Assembly (NCBI RefSeq): GCF_012844365.1
Contig: NZ_CP051626.1
Location: 2,604,001-2,668,000 of the forward strand
Direction of reading: 5' to 3'
DNA from: Brevibacterium sp. 'Marine'
Lineage (GTDB): Bacteria; Actinomycetota; Actinomycetes; Actinomycetales; Brevibacteriaceae
Length of the DNA: 64,000 nucleotides
The translations under genes and the position numbers were made by a program. Of the stretch, positions 33,944 to 44,100 are shown one piece after another; the first letter of the stretch is position 1, and every line of letters starts with the position of its first letter. A model generated the notes under the pieces. It was not told where the DNA came from and ran no database searches. It saw nothing but the letters and a program-made list of their open reading frames with translations.

Positions 33944-35449
33944 GTGCTTGTCATTCTCGGTTTCGCCATGATCGCCGTCTTCATGACACTGATCATGACC
34001 AAACGACTCTCGCCGATCCTCGCACTCATCCTCGTGCCCACGATCTTCGGCCTCTTCGCCGGGGCCGGTCTGGGCATCGGAGAGATGGTCATGGACGCGA
34101 TCGCCTCGATGTCGTCGACGGCAGCGCTGCTGCTCTTCGCCATCATCTACTTCGGCATCATGATCGACGTCGGCCTCTTCGACAAGCTCGTCGAGTTCAT
34201 CCTCAAGGTTGCCGGCAACGACCCCGTCAAGGTCGTCCTCGGCACTGCGCTGCTCACCGGTGCCGTGTCGCTCGACGGCGACGGATCGACGACGTTCATC
34301 GTCGTCACCGCGGCTATGCTGCCGATCTACCAGCGCCTCGAGATGTCGCCGGTGGTGCTCACCTGCGTGGCCGGTCTCATCAACGGCACCCTCAACATCG
34401 TCCCGTGGGGCGGACCGACGGCCCGAGCCTCCTCGGCGCTGCAGATCGACGCGAACGAGATCTTCGTCCCCATGGTCCCCTCCCTGGTGGCCGGCCTGCT
34501 CGTCTGCTTCGTCTTCGCCTACGTGCTCGGCATCTCCGAACGCCGCCGCCTGGCCAAGAACGGAGTCGCCTGGGCCTCCGACCGCGGATCGAACCGTCGC
34601 AGGGACCTCGTCGGCGCCGTGGCCGGAGCCAGCACGACCGCGGGTTCGTCCGCGGGCACCGGGAACGGTGCGACCACGGTTGGACACGGACACGGATTCG
34701 GGTCGGCCGCCTCGGCGCACGATGACACCACCACCGAGGCGGGACCCGCCTCCGGAAGCGACGCTGACAGATCCGCCGGAACTGGTTCGGGCCTGACGAA
34801 CACCGCACTCGATCCCAACCGCGCAACCCTGCGGCCGAAGCTGTTCTGGTTCAACCTGGCCCTGACCGTGGCCGTGATGGTCCTGCTCATCATCGACATC
34901 CTGCCGCTGCCGTACCTGTTCATGATCGGCACCGTCATCGCACTCATCGTCAACTTCCCGAAGATGAAGGACCAGCAGGAGGAGCTCGCCTCCCACGCCA
35001 CTGCGATCATCTCCGTCGTGGCCATGGTCATGGCCGCAGGCGTGCTCACCGGCGTCATGTCCGGCACCGGGATGGTCGACGCGATGGCCGAATGGCTCGT
35101 CGAGGTCATCCCGAACTCGATGGGACCCTACATGGCCGTCATCACCGGTCTGCTGTCGATCCCGATGACGTTCTTCATGAGCAACGATGCCTTCTACTTC
35201 GGCATCCTGCCCGTGCTCGCCGAGACCGCCTCCCACTTCGGCATCTCCGCATCCGATATGGCCCGCGCCTCGATCACCGGCCAGCCCGTGCACATGCAGT
35301 CACCGCTGGTGCCCGCGATCCTGCTGCTCGTGTCGCTGTCCGGCGTCGAACTCGGCGATCACCACAAGAAGGTGCTGTGGCGGGCGCTCATCGTCGCCCT
35401 CGTCATGCTCGCAGTCGGTGTGGCCGTCGGCGTCATCGGAATCGGCTGA
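33944..35449 (+). CDS. CitMHS-family metal-citrate/H+ symporter
   Basis: The 501-aa membrane protein shows LVILGFAMIAVFMTLIMTKRLSPILALILVP at the start, LTGAVSLDGDGSTTFIVVTAA near residue 105, VPWGGPTARASSAL near 150 and MSNDAFYFGILPVL near 410. These are signatures of the Bacillus CitM/CitH family, which import citrate bound to Mg2+ or Ca2+. A long Gly/Ser/Thr/His-rich loop at ~205-285 is much larger than in Bacillus proteins. GAAGGAG precedes GTG 33944. The divergent two-component system is the likely activator. Confidence 0.92.
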   Translation: MLVILGFAMIAVFMTLIMTKRLSPILALILVPTIFGLFAGAGLGIGEMVMDAIASMSSTAALLLFAIIYFGIMIDVGLFDKLVEFILKVAGNDPVKVVLGTALLTGAVSLDGDGSTTFIVVTAAMLPIYQRLEMSPVVLTCVAGLINGTLNIVPWGGPTARASSALQIDANEIFVPMVPSLVAGLLVCFVFAYVLGISERRRLAKNGVAWASDRGSNRRRDLVGAVAGASTTAGSSAGTGNGATTVGHGHGFGSAASAHDDTTTEAGPASGSDADRSAGTGSGLTNTALDPNRATLRPKLFWFNLALTVAVMVLLIIDILPLPYLFMIGTVIALIVNFPKMKDQQEELASHATAIISVVAMVMAAGVLTGVMSGTGMVDAMAEWLVEVIPNSMGPYMAVITGLLSIPMTFFMSNDAFYFGILPVLAETASHFGISASDMARASITGQPVHMQSPLVPAILLLVSLSGVELGDHHKKVLWRALIVALVMLAVGVAVGVIGIG

Positions 35450-35462
35450 GCGGAGGCCCCAG

Positions 35463-35924
35463 ATGACTGATCTCTACTCGACCTCACAGCCCCGCTTCCC
35501 CGTTCCGTCTCGGCAGGTCACCGCGTCACCGGGCATCGGTTCGGCGTCTCGCACCGTGGTCCTGGCGCTGCGTCCCGATTCCTCTGACGCAGTGCTCGAG
35601 CAGGCGATCGCCGCGGCACGCCGCGAGCACGCGGCGGTGCAGGCCGTCGTGTTCGGCACGGATACGACGACCGCCCCGTCGACCTCTCCCCTGGCCGAGT
35701 GCACGAAGTTGGGTGCCGCCCTCGCCGAGGCGGAGCTCGACTATGCCGTCCACCGTGCCGGTCCCGACCCGGCCGAGCAGATCCTCGGTCTCGCCGCCGA
35801 CCACGATGCGGCGCTGATCGTCATGAGCACGAAGCGACGCTCGCCGGTGGTCAAGCTGCTGCTCGGCTCCAGCGCACAGCAGGTCATCCTCGAAGCCGAG
35901 TGCCCGGTGCTGTTGGTGAAATAA
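35463..35924 (+). CDS. Universal stress protein (UspA family)
   Basis: The 153-aa product has a ~28-residue disordered start, a Usp fold from TVVLALRPDSSDAVLEQAI, DHDAALIVMSTKRR, and the ATP-binding end LLLGSSAQQVILEAECPVLLVK (GS pattern after the P-loop). It follows the citrate transporter gene by 13 bp with GGAGG before the ATG, so it is co-transcribed. Usp proteins after transporter genes often tune uptake, but the role here is unproven. Confidence 0.85.
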   Translation: MTDLYSTSQPRFPVPSRQVTASPGIGSASRTVVLALRPDSSDAVLEQAIAAARREHAAVQAVVFGTDTTTAPSTSPLAECTKLGAALAEAELDYAVHRAGPDPAEQILGLAADHDAALIVMSTKRRSPVVKLLLGSSAQQVILEAECPVLLVK

Positions 35925-35926
35925 GG

Positions 35927-37108
35927 CTAGATCCCGGCGATTCCGCGGCCCGGGGCAAGGATTCCGTGCGGGTCGATCAGAGTCTTGATCTCGCGCAGAC
36001 CTGCCCGTCCGGGCTGCGGACCCCACGCGTCGACCTCGTCCCAGACCGGCGCGGGTGCGTGGGTCAGCCGGGCGGCGATGCAGTGCAGGCCGAAGCTGCG
36101 CAGATGCTCGAGGGCCACGCGTGTGGCCACTCCCGGTTCGGATTCCGGCGCTCCGATGCCCAGTTCGAACACGCCGGTCGCGCTGCCGCGCAGCTGCAGC
36201 GGATAGCCGATCGTCGTCTCCAGGCGGGTCACGGCATCGATGAGGGTCGGAATGAAGCTCGGTGCCACCGACAGCTCGATGGTCGCGGCCAGGCGCGCTC
36301 TGCGACCCCACCATTCCGGTTCCGCGCACGGGGTCGCGCCGGGAATCCGGTCTGCGAGGTGGTCGATTTCGCCGACGACGTCGTCGGTCTCCCCTTCGAT
36401 GAGAACCACTGTTGCCACAGGTGAACCGGGTGGGCGTTCGATGACGACCGCGTCGGGAACGCGACGGGCGGTCAGAAGGTCGCAGGCCGCCTCGGTGCCG
36501 GGAATCCATACGAATCCCTGCGTTTCGGGCCGCCCGGTCAGACGGATCTCGGCTTCGGCGATGATCGCCCGGGTCCCCCAGGATCCGGTGACCAGGCGCG
36601 GCAGAGCGCGACGGCCAAGATCCGGGTGGAGCCCTTCGGCGGTGCGGGCGATGGTCCCGTCGGCGGCGACGACCGTCACGGATTCCACGGTCTCTACCAG
36701 CCGGGGGCGGCGCAGACTGCGGGGCCCGGTGGCCGCGGTGGCGATCATTCCGCCCAGCGTGGCGCCGGCGTCGATGCGGTCGCGGGGAAGATCAGCGAGG
36801 ATCTCCTGTCCCGATTGGGCGGCGAACCTGGTCAGGGCGCTGATCCGGGTTCCGGCTCCGGCCCGGATCGTGTCGCCGGAATGGTCGCCCACCTCGGCGA
36901 TCGATGTCAGGTCGATGAGCAGCCCGGGAGTGGAGACAGGCGGATGGTCATCGAAGGCGGTGCCGCCGCCGAACACCGCGACGGTGCGGTGCTCGGCGTG
37001 GGCGCGGGCCATGAGTTCGGAGAGTTCCGCGATGCCCCTGGGACTGGCCAGACGGGGCAGTTCGTCTGTGCTCAGGCTCATCCCCACCTCCGTCAATCCA
37101 TCCGTCAT
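35927..37108 (-). CDS. FAD-binding oxidoreductase, GlcE-like
   Basis: The 393-aa protein has a PCMH-type FAD domain (RTVAVFGGGTAFDDHPP near residue 42, then DAGATLGGMIATAATGPRSLR) and ends DPHGILAPGRGIAGI, like subunits GlcE/GlcD of glycolate oxidase. The C-terminal substrate domain is short, as in GlcE, and no partner GlcD or GlcF is here. It is downstream of malate synthase on the same strand, which would fit glycolate/glyoxylate use. ATG 37108 (GGGAGG 5 nt before) is chosen; a GTG at 37114 and an ATG at 37081 are possible. Its stop faces the stress protein gene with 2 bp between. Confidence 0.8.
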   Translation of the reverse strand: MTDGLTEVGMSLSTDELPRLASPRGIAELSELMARAHAEHRTVAVFGGGTAFDDHPPVSTPGLLIDLTSIAEVGDHSGDTIRAGAGTRISALTRFAAQSGQEILADLPRDRIDAGATLGGMIATAATGPRSLRRPRLVETVESVTVVAADGTIARTAEGLHPDLGRRALPRLVTGSWGTRAIIAEAEIRLTGRPETQGFVWIPGTEAACDLLTARRVPDAVVIERPPGSPVATVVLIEGETDDVVGEIDHLADRIPGATPCAEPEWWGRRARLAATIELSVAPSFIPTLIDAVTRLETTIGYPLQLRGSATGVFELGIGAPESEPGVATRVALEHLRSFGLHCIAARLTHAPAPVWDEVDAWGPQPGRAGLREIKTLIDPHGILAPGRGIAGI

Positions 37109-37173
37109 CGGCACCTCCCACCTGCGGGTCGATCCGGAACCGTCGCTTGCGTGTGTATGTCGAGCTTAGCGAA

Positions 37174-37220
37174 GAACGCCCTCGAAATCGGTGCTCGGAG
37201 CACAGATTTCGAGGGCGTTC
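37174..37220. terminator. Terminator after malate synthase
   Basis: A 16-bp perfect stem, GAACGCCCTCGAAATC (37174-37189) with its complement at 37205-37220, has a GTGCTC/GAGCAC-like inner pairing in the loop. It starts 21 bp after the aceB stop, so it separates aceB from the flavoprotein gene. That makes the two genes likely independent units. Confidence 0.85.
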
Positions 37221-37241
37221 GGTGTCGTCAGCGGCGCCAGG

Positions 37242-38846
<1,605 letters not shown>

Positions 38847-38942
38847 CGATGGTTCTCCTTAGTCAGCACATCGGTGCTGCGTCCTTATCCACATCTGGTG
38901 ATGCGATATGTTCGCTGGTCAACGGGGTTTTGACTGCGAAAC

Positions 38943-38957
38943 TTTCACATTGTGAAA
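38943..38957. promoter_or_regulatory. Perfect palindrome between aceB and the lactate permease gene
   Basis: TTTCACATTGTGAAA is a 7-bp perfect inverted repeat around one T, in an AT-richer stretch 97 bp from aceB and 171 bp from the permease. It is a good candidate operator for a carbon-source regulator. The regulator cannot be named: it resembles neither the RamB nor the GlxR consensus closely. Confidence 0.6.
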
Positions 38958-39082
38958 ATGTATGTTCACACCACGAAAGAATATGAGGTGATGCACGTCT
39001 CGTCAAACCCTATCCTGCATTCGAGACCGTGTGTTCATTGACTCTGCCCAGGCGGCTGGAGAGGATAAGGGGGACATCGCTC

Positions 39083-39124
39083 ATGGACTCGCCGATGCGG
39101 CAACGACGCCGCGGATCGGACTGA
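39083..39124 (+). CDS. Possible 13-residue leader peptide before the lactate permease
   Basis: ATG 39083 has a strong AGGGGGA site 8 nt upstream and encodes MDSPMRQRRRGSD, with a run of Arg codons, then TGA at 39122. The permease GTG (39128) comes 3 bp later in the same frame and has only a weak ribosome site of its own. This suggests translational coupling or attenuation. The alternative is a lost N-terminal extension by an in-frame stop. Protein existence is not shown. Confidence 0.4.
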   Translation: MDSPMRQRRRGSD

Positions 39125-39127
39125 AAA

Positions 39128-40999
39128 GTGGACAACCTCGCTGTTGCAGCTCTCTTGGCCCTCTCCCCCATTCTCTTGGCCGGAATCCTTCTCATCGGTT
39201 TCCGCTGGCCTGCGAAATACGCCATGCCGATCGGACTGATCGCTGCCGCGCTCGTGGCGAACTTCGCCTGGCAGATCGAGTGGGTGACGATCGGCGCATC
39301 GGTCGTCCAGGGCCTCCTCGTCGCGATCGGACTGCTGTGGATCGTCTTCGGCGCGCTTCTGCTGCTGGCTACGGTCACCCGGTCCGGGGCGATCGAGACG
39401 ATCCGCTCCGGTTTCATCGCGATCTCCCCGGACCGGCGCGTGCAGGTCATCATCGTCGCATGGCTCTTCGGCTCCTTCATCGAGGGTGCCGCCGGCTTCG
39501 GCACTCCGGCGGCCGTGGTCGCCCCGCTCTTGCTGGCCCTCGGCTTCCCTGCGATCGCCGCGGTCCTCGCCGGTCTCATCATTCAGTCGACTCCGGTCAG
39601 CTTCGGTGCCGTGGGCACCCCGATGGTCGTGGGCATCGGCACCGGACTGTCTCAGGAGGACGGCTCGATGTCGGCCGATGTCGCCGAACGCGCCGGTCAG
39701 CTCGGCCTCGGCCAGGCCGAGTTCGTCGCTCACACCGCCACCCAGGTCGCGCTCATCCACGCCTGCTGCGGCATTCTCATCCCGCTGCTGCTCTCGTGCC
39801 TGATGACTGGGTTCTTCGGTGCCAATCGGCGCTTCGCCGACGGTCTGGCCATCGCCCCGTTCGCGATCTATGCAGCCGTGGCGATGATCGTCCCCTATCT
39901 CATCGTGGCCAATGTGCTCGGACCCGAGTTCCCGTCGCTGCTCGGCGGACTCATCGGTTTGGCCATCGTCGTGACGACCTCGCGGATGGGCTTCCTCATG
40001 CCGAAGAAGACCTGGGACTTCGCTCCGCGTGAGGCGTGGCCGGCGATCTGGATGGGCACCGTCGACCCGAACAAGGAGAAGGCGCAGCTGACGAAGAAGA
40101 TGTCACTGGCCCGCGCCTGGTCGCCCTATCTCATCGTCGTCGCTCTGCTGCTCGTCACACGCAATGTGCCCGCGATCAAGGAGTTCCTCACCGGTCCGGC
40201 CGTGATCAAGATCGATAACATCTTCGGCACCCCGATCAGTCAGAACATGGATCTGCTGTGGTCGCCGGGGGCGATCTTCGTCCTCGCGTGCGGGCTGACG
40301 TACTTCATCCACCGGATGACGAGGAAGCAGATCGCAGGCTCCTGGCAGATCGCCGGTTCGCAGATCGCCGGCGCTGCCGTTGCTCTGCTGTGTTCCCTGC
40401 CGCTGGTGCGCGTGTTCATCAACTCCGGTGCCGATTACAACGGTGCCGGCCTGGATTCGATGCCGGTCACCCTCGCCGAGGCAGCCGCCAGTTCCGTGGG
40501 CGACGCCTGGCCGCTGGTCGCCCCCTTCGTCGGTGCTCTGGGTGCGTTCGTCGCGGGCTCGAACACCGTCTCGAACGTCATGTTCTCCCAGTTCCAGTTC
40601 TCCACCGGCACCGCGATCGGTGCGGCGAGTCCCGAGACCGTGGTCGCGGCTCAGGCGGTCGGCGGCGCCGCTGGGAACATGGTGGCCGTCCATAACGTCG
40701 TGGCCGCCTCGGCGACGGTGGGACTCATCGGTCGGGAAGGCGAGCTCATCCGGCGGACGTCGATCCCGATGCTCGTCTATTCGCTGACTGCGGGCGCTCT
40801 GGCGTTCATCGGCCTCAACGGCCTGGGCTTCAATGCGGGCACCGTCGTCCTCACCGCGATCATCGTCGGCCTCGCCGTCGTCGTGGTGATGCTCCGCCGC
40901 TCACCGGGCAAGCCGCTTCCCGGGGTCGGCGTCGGGGCGGCGGCCGGTGGCAGCGAAGGCACGGCCGACGACGATCCGGAGCCCACCACGCGCACCTGA
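39128..40999 (+). CDS. L-lactate permease (LctP family)
   Basis: The 623-aa, ~14-segment transporter has family motifs [30 protein letters not shown] near residue 60, [24 protein letters not shown] near 117, [16 protein letters not shown] near 155, and [15 protein letters not shown] and [23 protein letters not shown] near 480-540. It would import lactate or glycolate with H+. It is divergent from aceB. GTG 39128 is the first start of this frame after the in-frame TGA at 39122. The last ~25 residues are a Gly/Pro/Asp tail. Confidence 0.93.
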   Translation: MDNLAVAALLALSPILLAGILLIGFRWPAKYAMPIGLIAAALVANFAWQIEWVTIGASVVQGLLVAIGLLWIVFGALLLLATVTRSGAIETIRSGFIAISPDRRVQVIIVAWLFGSFIEGAAGFGTPAAVVAPLLLALGFPAIAAVLAGLIIQSTPVSFGAVGTPMVVGIGTGLSQEDGSMSADVAERAGQLGLGQAEFVAHTATQVALIHACCGILIPLLLSCLMTGFFGANRRFADGLAIAPFAIYAAVAMIVPYLIVANVLGPEFPSLLGGLIGLAIVVTTSRMGFLMPKKTWDFAPREAWPAIWMGTVDPNKEKAQLTKKMSLARAWSPYLIVVALLLVTRNVPAIKEFLTGPAVIKIDNIFGTPISQNMDLLWSPGAIFVLACGLTYFIHRMTRKQIAGSWQIAGSQIAGAAVALLCSLPLVRVFINSGADYNGAGLDSMPVTLAEAAASSVGDAWPLVAPFVGALGAFVAGSNTVSNVMFSQFQFSTGTAIGAASPETVVAAQAVGGAAGNMVAVHNVVAASATVGLIGREGELIRRTSIPMLVYSLTAGALAFIGLNGLGFNAGTVVLTAIIVGLAVVVVMLRRSPGKPLPGVGVGAAAGGSEGTADDDPEPTTRT

Positions 41000-41011
41000 C
41001 TGCCGTCCGCG

Positions 41012-41113
41012 CCTGACGCTGCCGTCCGCGCGTATCGTTCCCGCGCCTGACGCTGCCGTCCGCGCGAATCGTTCCCGCACCTGACGCTGCCGTCCGCGCG
41101 AATCGTTCCCGCA
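41012..41113. repeat. 34-bp tandem repeat array after the lactate permease gene
   Basis: Three head-to-tail 34-bp units, 41012-41045, 41046-41079 and 41080-41113, differ at only a few bases (units 2 and 3 are identical). The first 17 nt of a fourth copy, with a 2-nt deletion, overlap the permease stop codon at 40995-41011. Each unit carries CTGCCGTCCGCGCG and ATCGTTCCCGC. There are no spacers, so this is a plain tandem repeat and not a CRISPR array. Function unknown; it may affect the mRNA 3' end. Confidence 0.9.
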
Positions 41114-41216
41114 CCGGGTGTCATCGCCTTTTGGCACAGGAGTCATCGCCTTCTGATCCAGTCATCGGGTTCAAACGCGATGTGCCGATCAAAAGGCGAT
41201 TCGTCCGGAACGCGAC

Positions 41217-41251
41217 AACGCCCGCAGGGCCTTCAGGCACCTGCGGGCGTT
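41217..41251. terminator. Terminator between the lactate permease and rnj genes
   Basis: AACGCCCGCAGG (41217-41228) pairs with CCTGCGGGCGTT (41240-41251) across an 11-nt loop. It lies 70 bp after the rnj stop and 217 bp after the permease stop; the genes converge here. Confidence 0.75.
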
Positions 41252-41320
41252 CGTGGGTTCGTCGGCGCAGCAGACCGACAGTCGAGCCGACCGCCGACGG
41301 AGCCGACCGCCGACGGAGTC

Positions 41321-43009
41321 TCAGACGATGACGACCATGGGGACGATCATCGGCTTGCGGCGCAGCTTCGACGACACCCAGCGGCCGATGGTGCGGCGCA
41401 CCACCTGCTGGAGCTGGTACTGATCGGTGGTGCCGTCACGCAGGGCATCCTCGACGGCCTTCTGCACCTTCGGAACGATCGAGTCGAAGACGTCATCGGA
41501 CTCGGCTACACCGCGGGCGTGGATCTCGGGTCCGGCGATGAGCGACTTCGTCTGCGAGTTCACGGCCATGAAGATCGTCACGAAGCCCTCGCCGGACAGG
41601 ACCAAGCGATCCTTGAGGTCCGCCTCGGTGATCTCACCAACCGACGAACCGTCGACGAAAACGTAGTTGCAGTCGACAGCGCCGACGACCTCGGCGTGGC
41701 CGTCCTTGAGGTCGACGACCCAGCCGTCATCGGCCAGGACGATGTTGTTCGGGTCGACTCCGGTCGCCTCGGCGTGGCGGGCGTTGGCCAGCAGGTGACG
41801 CCATTCGCCGTGGACGGGCATGACGCCGCGGGGTTTGACGATGTTGTAGCAGTAGAGCAGCTCGCCGCCGGAGGCGTGGCCGGACACGTGGATCTTCGCG
41901 TCGGCCTTCGAGATGACTCGCGCGCCGAGCTTCATCAGGCCGTTGATGACCTTGAACACGGAGTTCTCGTTGCCGGGGATGAGCGAGGAGGCGAGGATGA
42001 CGGTGTCGCCGTCGCCGACGTCGACGCGGTGGTTGCGGTTGGCCATGCGCGACAGGGCGGCCATCGGCTCACCCTGGGAGCCGGTGCACATGAGGACGAT
42101 CTGGTCCTCGGGGTAGTCGTCGACCTTCTTGATGTCGATGAGCGTTCCGGCTGGCACGTTGAGGTAGCCGAGGTCTTCGGCGATCTTCATATTGCGCACC
42201 ATGGAGCGGCCGACGAGGGCCACCTTGCGGCCGTGGGCGGTGGCGGCGTTGAGCACCTGCTGCACGCGGTGGACGTGGGAGGAGAACGAGGCGACGATGA
42301 TCCGGCGCTCGGCGGTGCCGAAGAGGTTCTCGAGCACGGGCCCGATGTCCTTCTCCAGCGCAGTGAAGCCGGGGACCTCGGCGTTCGTCGAGTCCGTCAT
42401 GAACAGGTCCACACCTTCTTCGCCGAGGCGGGCGAAGGCGCGCAGGTCGGTGATGCGGCCGTCGAGCGGCAGCTGATCCATCTTGAAGTCACCGGTGTGC
42501 AGGATGTTGCCGGCGCCGGTGCGGATGAACACGGCCAGGGCGTCGGGGATCGAGTGGTTGACGGCGACGAACTCGAGGTCGAAGGGACCGAGCTGGTCGG
42601 CATCGTCTTCGGCCACCACTCGGGTGATGGGCTTGATGCGGTGCTCTTTGAGCTTGGCTTCGATGAGCGCGATCGTCAGCTGCGAACCGAGGATCGGGAT
42701 GTCGCCCTTGCGGCGCAGCAGGTAGGGAACGGCACCGATGTGGTCTTCGTGGCCGTGAGTCAGGACGAGGCCGATGATGTCATCGAGGCGGTCGTCGAGG
42801 TAGGAGAAATCGGGGAGGATGAGGTCGACGCCGGGCTGGTCCTCTTCAGGGAAGAGCACACCGCAGTCGACGATGAGGAGTTTGCCGTGGTATTCGAAGA
42901 CGGTCATGTTGCGGCCGACTTCGCCGAGTCCGCCGAGCGCGACGATGCGGACGGCTTCTCTGTCCATCTTCGGCGGGAGGGACAGTTCTTGGGTCAATGC
43001 ATTATTCAC
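41321..43009 (-). CDS. rnj: Ribonuclease J
   Basis: The 562-aa metallo-beta-lactamase/beta-CASP ribonuclease shows GLGEVGRNMTVFE at the start, the zinc motif LTHGHEDHIG (His85, His87, Asp89, His90), HTGDFKMDQ, beta-CASP motifs ASFSSHVHRVQQ and CTGSQGEPMAAL, and SGHASGGEL. RNase J has 5'-3' exo- and endonuclease activity on rRNA precursors and mRNA. AGGAG overlapping the dapA end favours GTG 43009, which overlaps dapA by 8 nt; GTG 43021 is an alternative. The dapA-rnj order is conserved in actinobacteria. Confidence 0.95.
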   Translation of the reverse strand: MNNALTQELSLPPKMDREAVRIVALGGLGEVGRNMTVFEYHGKLLIVDCGVLFPEEDQPGVDLILPDFSYLDDRLDDIIGLVLTHGHEDHIGAVPYLLRRKGDIPILGSQLTIALIEAKLKEHRIKPITRVVAEDDADQLGPFDLEFVAVNHSIPDALAVFIRTGAGNILHTGDFKMDQLPLDGRITDLRAFARLGEEGVDLFMTDSTNAEVPGFTALEKDIGPVLENLFGTAERRIIVASFSSHVHRVQQVLNAATAHGRKVALVGRSMVRNMKIAEDLGYLNVPAGTLIDIKKVDDYPEDQIVLMCTGSQGEPMAALSRMANRNHRVDVGDGDTVILASSLIPGNENSVFKVINGLMKLGARVISKADAKIHVSGHASGGELLYCYNIVKPRGVMPVHGEWRHLLANARHAEATGVDPNNIVLADDGWVVDLKDGHAEVVGAVDCNYVFVDGSSVGEITEADLKDRLVLSGEGFVTIFMAVNSQTKSLIAGPEIHARGVAESDDVFDSIVPKVQKAVEDALRDGTTDQYQLQQVVRRTIGRWVSSKLRRKPMIVPMVVIV

Positions 43010-43925
43010 TGAGGTAACCACTCCTGGTCAATTGGGCGGCGACGAACGCCATCTGATCCTCATCAGCTGGGAGCAGCGGCATACGCACGTCGCGGTTGTC
43101 GAGTATTCCTTGGGCCTGCAGAGCGGCCTTCGCCGAGATCACTCCCGGCATGTGGTTCATGAGCGCATCCACCACGTCCGCGGTGTCGCGGGAGAGGGTG
43201 CGGGCGGTATTGAGGTCGTTGTTCGCCACTGCGGAGACCATCGCGGCGAACCGGTCCGAGCAGACGTGCCCGGCCACGGATACGAGTCCAAGCGCGCCGA
43301 GGGACAGCAGCGGCAGGTTGAGGGCGTCCTCGCCGGAGTAGTACACGAGCGAGGAGTTGTTCATGACGAACGAGGAGGCGAAGAGGTCGCCCTTGGCGTC
43401 CTTGACCGCGAGGATGTTCGGGTGGTCCGAGAGTCGCAGCAGGGTGTCCGTGATGATCGGGGCACCGGCGCGGCCGGGAATGTCGTAGAGCATGACCGGC
43501 AGGTCGGTGGAGTCGGCGGCCGCGCGCATATGGGCTTCGATCGCCGGCTGGGTCGGCTTCGAGTAGTACGGGGTGACGAGCAGGATCCCGTCGGCTCCGG
43601 CATCGGCCGAGCGGCGGGAGAGGTCGATGGTGTGTGCGGTGACGTTGTTGCCGGTGCCGGCGACGATCTTCGCCCGCTTGCCGATGACTCCGCGGACGAC
43701 GCGGATGAGTTCGACTTTCTCGTCGTCGGTCGTCGTCGGTGATTCGCCGGTGGTGCCGGAGACGACGAGCATGTCGTTGCCGAGCTCGACGAGGTGGTTC
43801 GCCACCTTCTCCACGGACGCATAGTCGATGCTGCCGTCGCGCTTGAATGGGGTCACCATTGCCGTGCCGACGGAACCGAACGCGTCAATGGCAGTCGCTG
43901 CTGCCTGATCACCGAGAATCGCCAT
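43002..43925 (-). CDS. dapA: 4-hydroxy-tetrahydrodipicolinate synthase
   Basis: The 307-aa aldolase makes HTPA in the lysine/DAP pathway. Signatures are SVGTAMVTPFKRDGSID, SGTTGESPTT near residue 56, VTPYYSKPTQ, catalytic Tyr147 in LYDIPGR, and the Schiff-base Lys175 in ILAVKDAKGD. ATG 43925 is preceded by TATCCT (43933-43938) at a distance of 7 nt, suggesting a leaderless transcript covering dapA-rnj. Confidence 0.96.
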   Translation of the reverse strand: MAILGDQAAATAIDAFGSVGTAMVTPFKRDGSIDYASVEKVANHLVELGNDMLVVSGTTGESPTTTDDEKVELIRVVRGVIGKRAKIVAGTGNNVTAHTIDLSRRSADAGADGILLVTPYYSKPTQPAIEAHMRAAADSTDLPVMLYDIPGRAGAPIITDTLLRLSDHPNILAVKDAKGDLFASSFVMNNSSLVYYSGEDALNLPLLSLGALGLVSVAGHVCSDRFAAMVSAVANNDLNTARTLSRDTADVVDALMNHMPGVISAKAALQAQGILDNRDVRMPLLPADEDQMAFVAAQLTRSGYLSE

Positions 43926-44100
43926 AGACCCAAGGATACCGCCCACGTCGTCTCATCAGTGCAGTGGTCCACCCGCGTTGCGGGTGTCGTTCGCCTCGTC
44001 TGCGGCGCTCATGCGGTCACGGTGAGAGACGGATCACACCTGTGTCCGTCTGATCGTCTACGCTTGTGCCCTGCCCGCCACCGAAACACAGGAGTTTTCG

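Noticed and set aside
38976..39050. A 16-codon ORF with a Cys codon (starting near 38992) as a cysteine-type leader peptide
   Set aside because: It has only a GAGGTG site, one Cys, and no attenuator hairpin after it; the ORF at 39083 is better placed.
41012..41113. CRISPR array
   Set aside because: Units are directly joined with no spacers and no cas genes are present.
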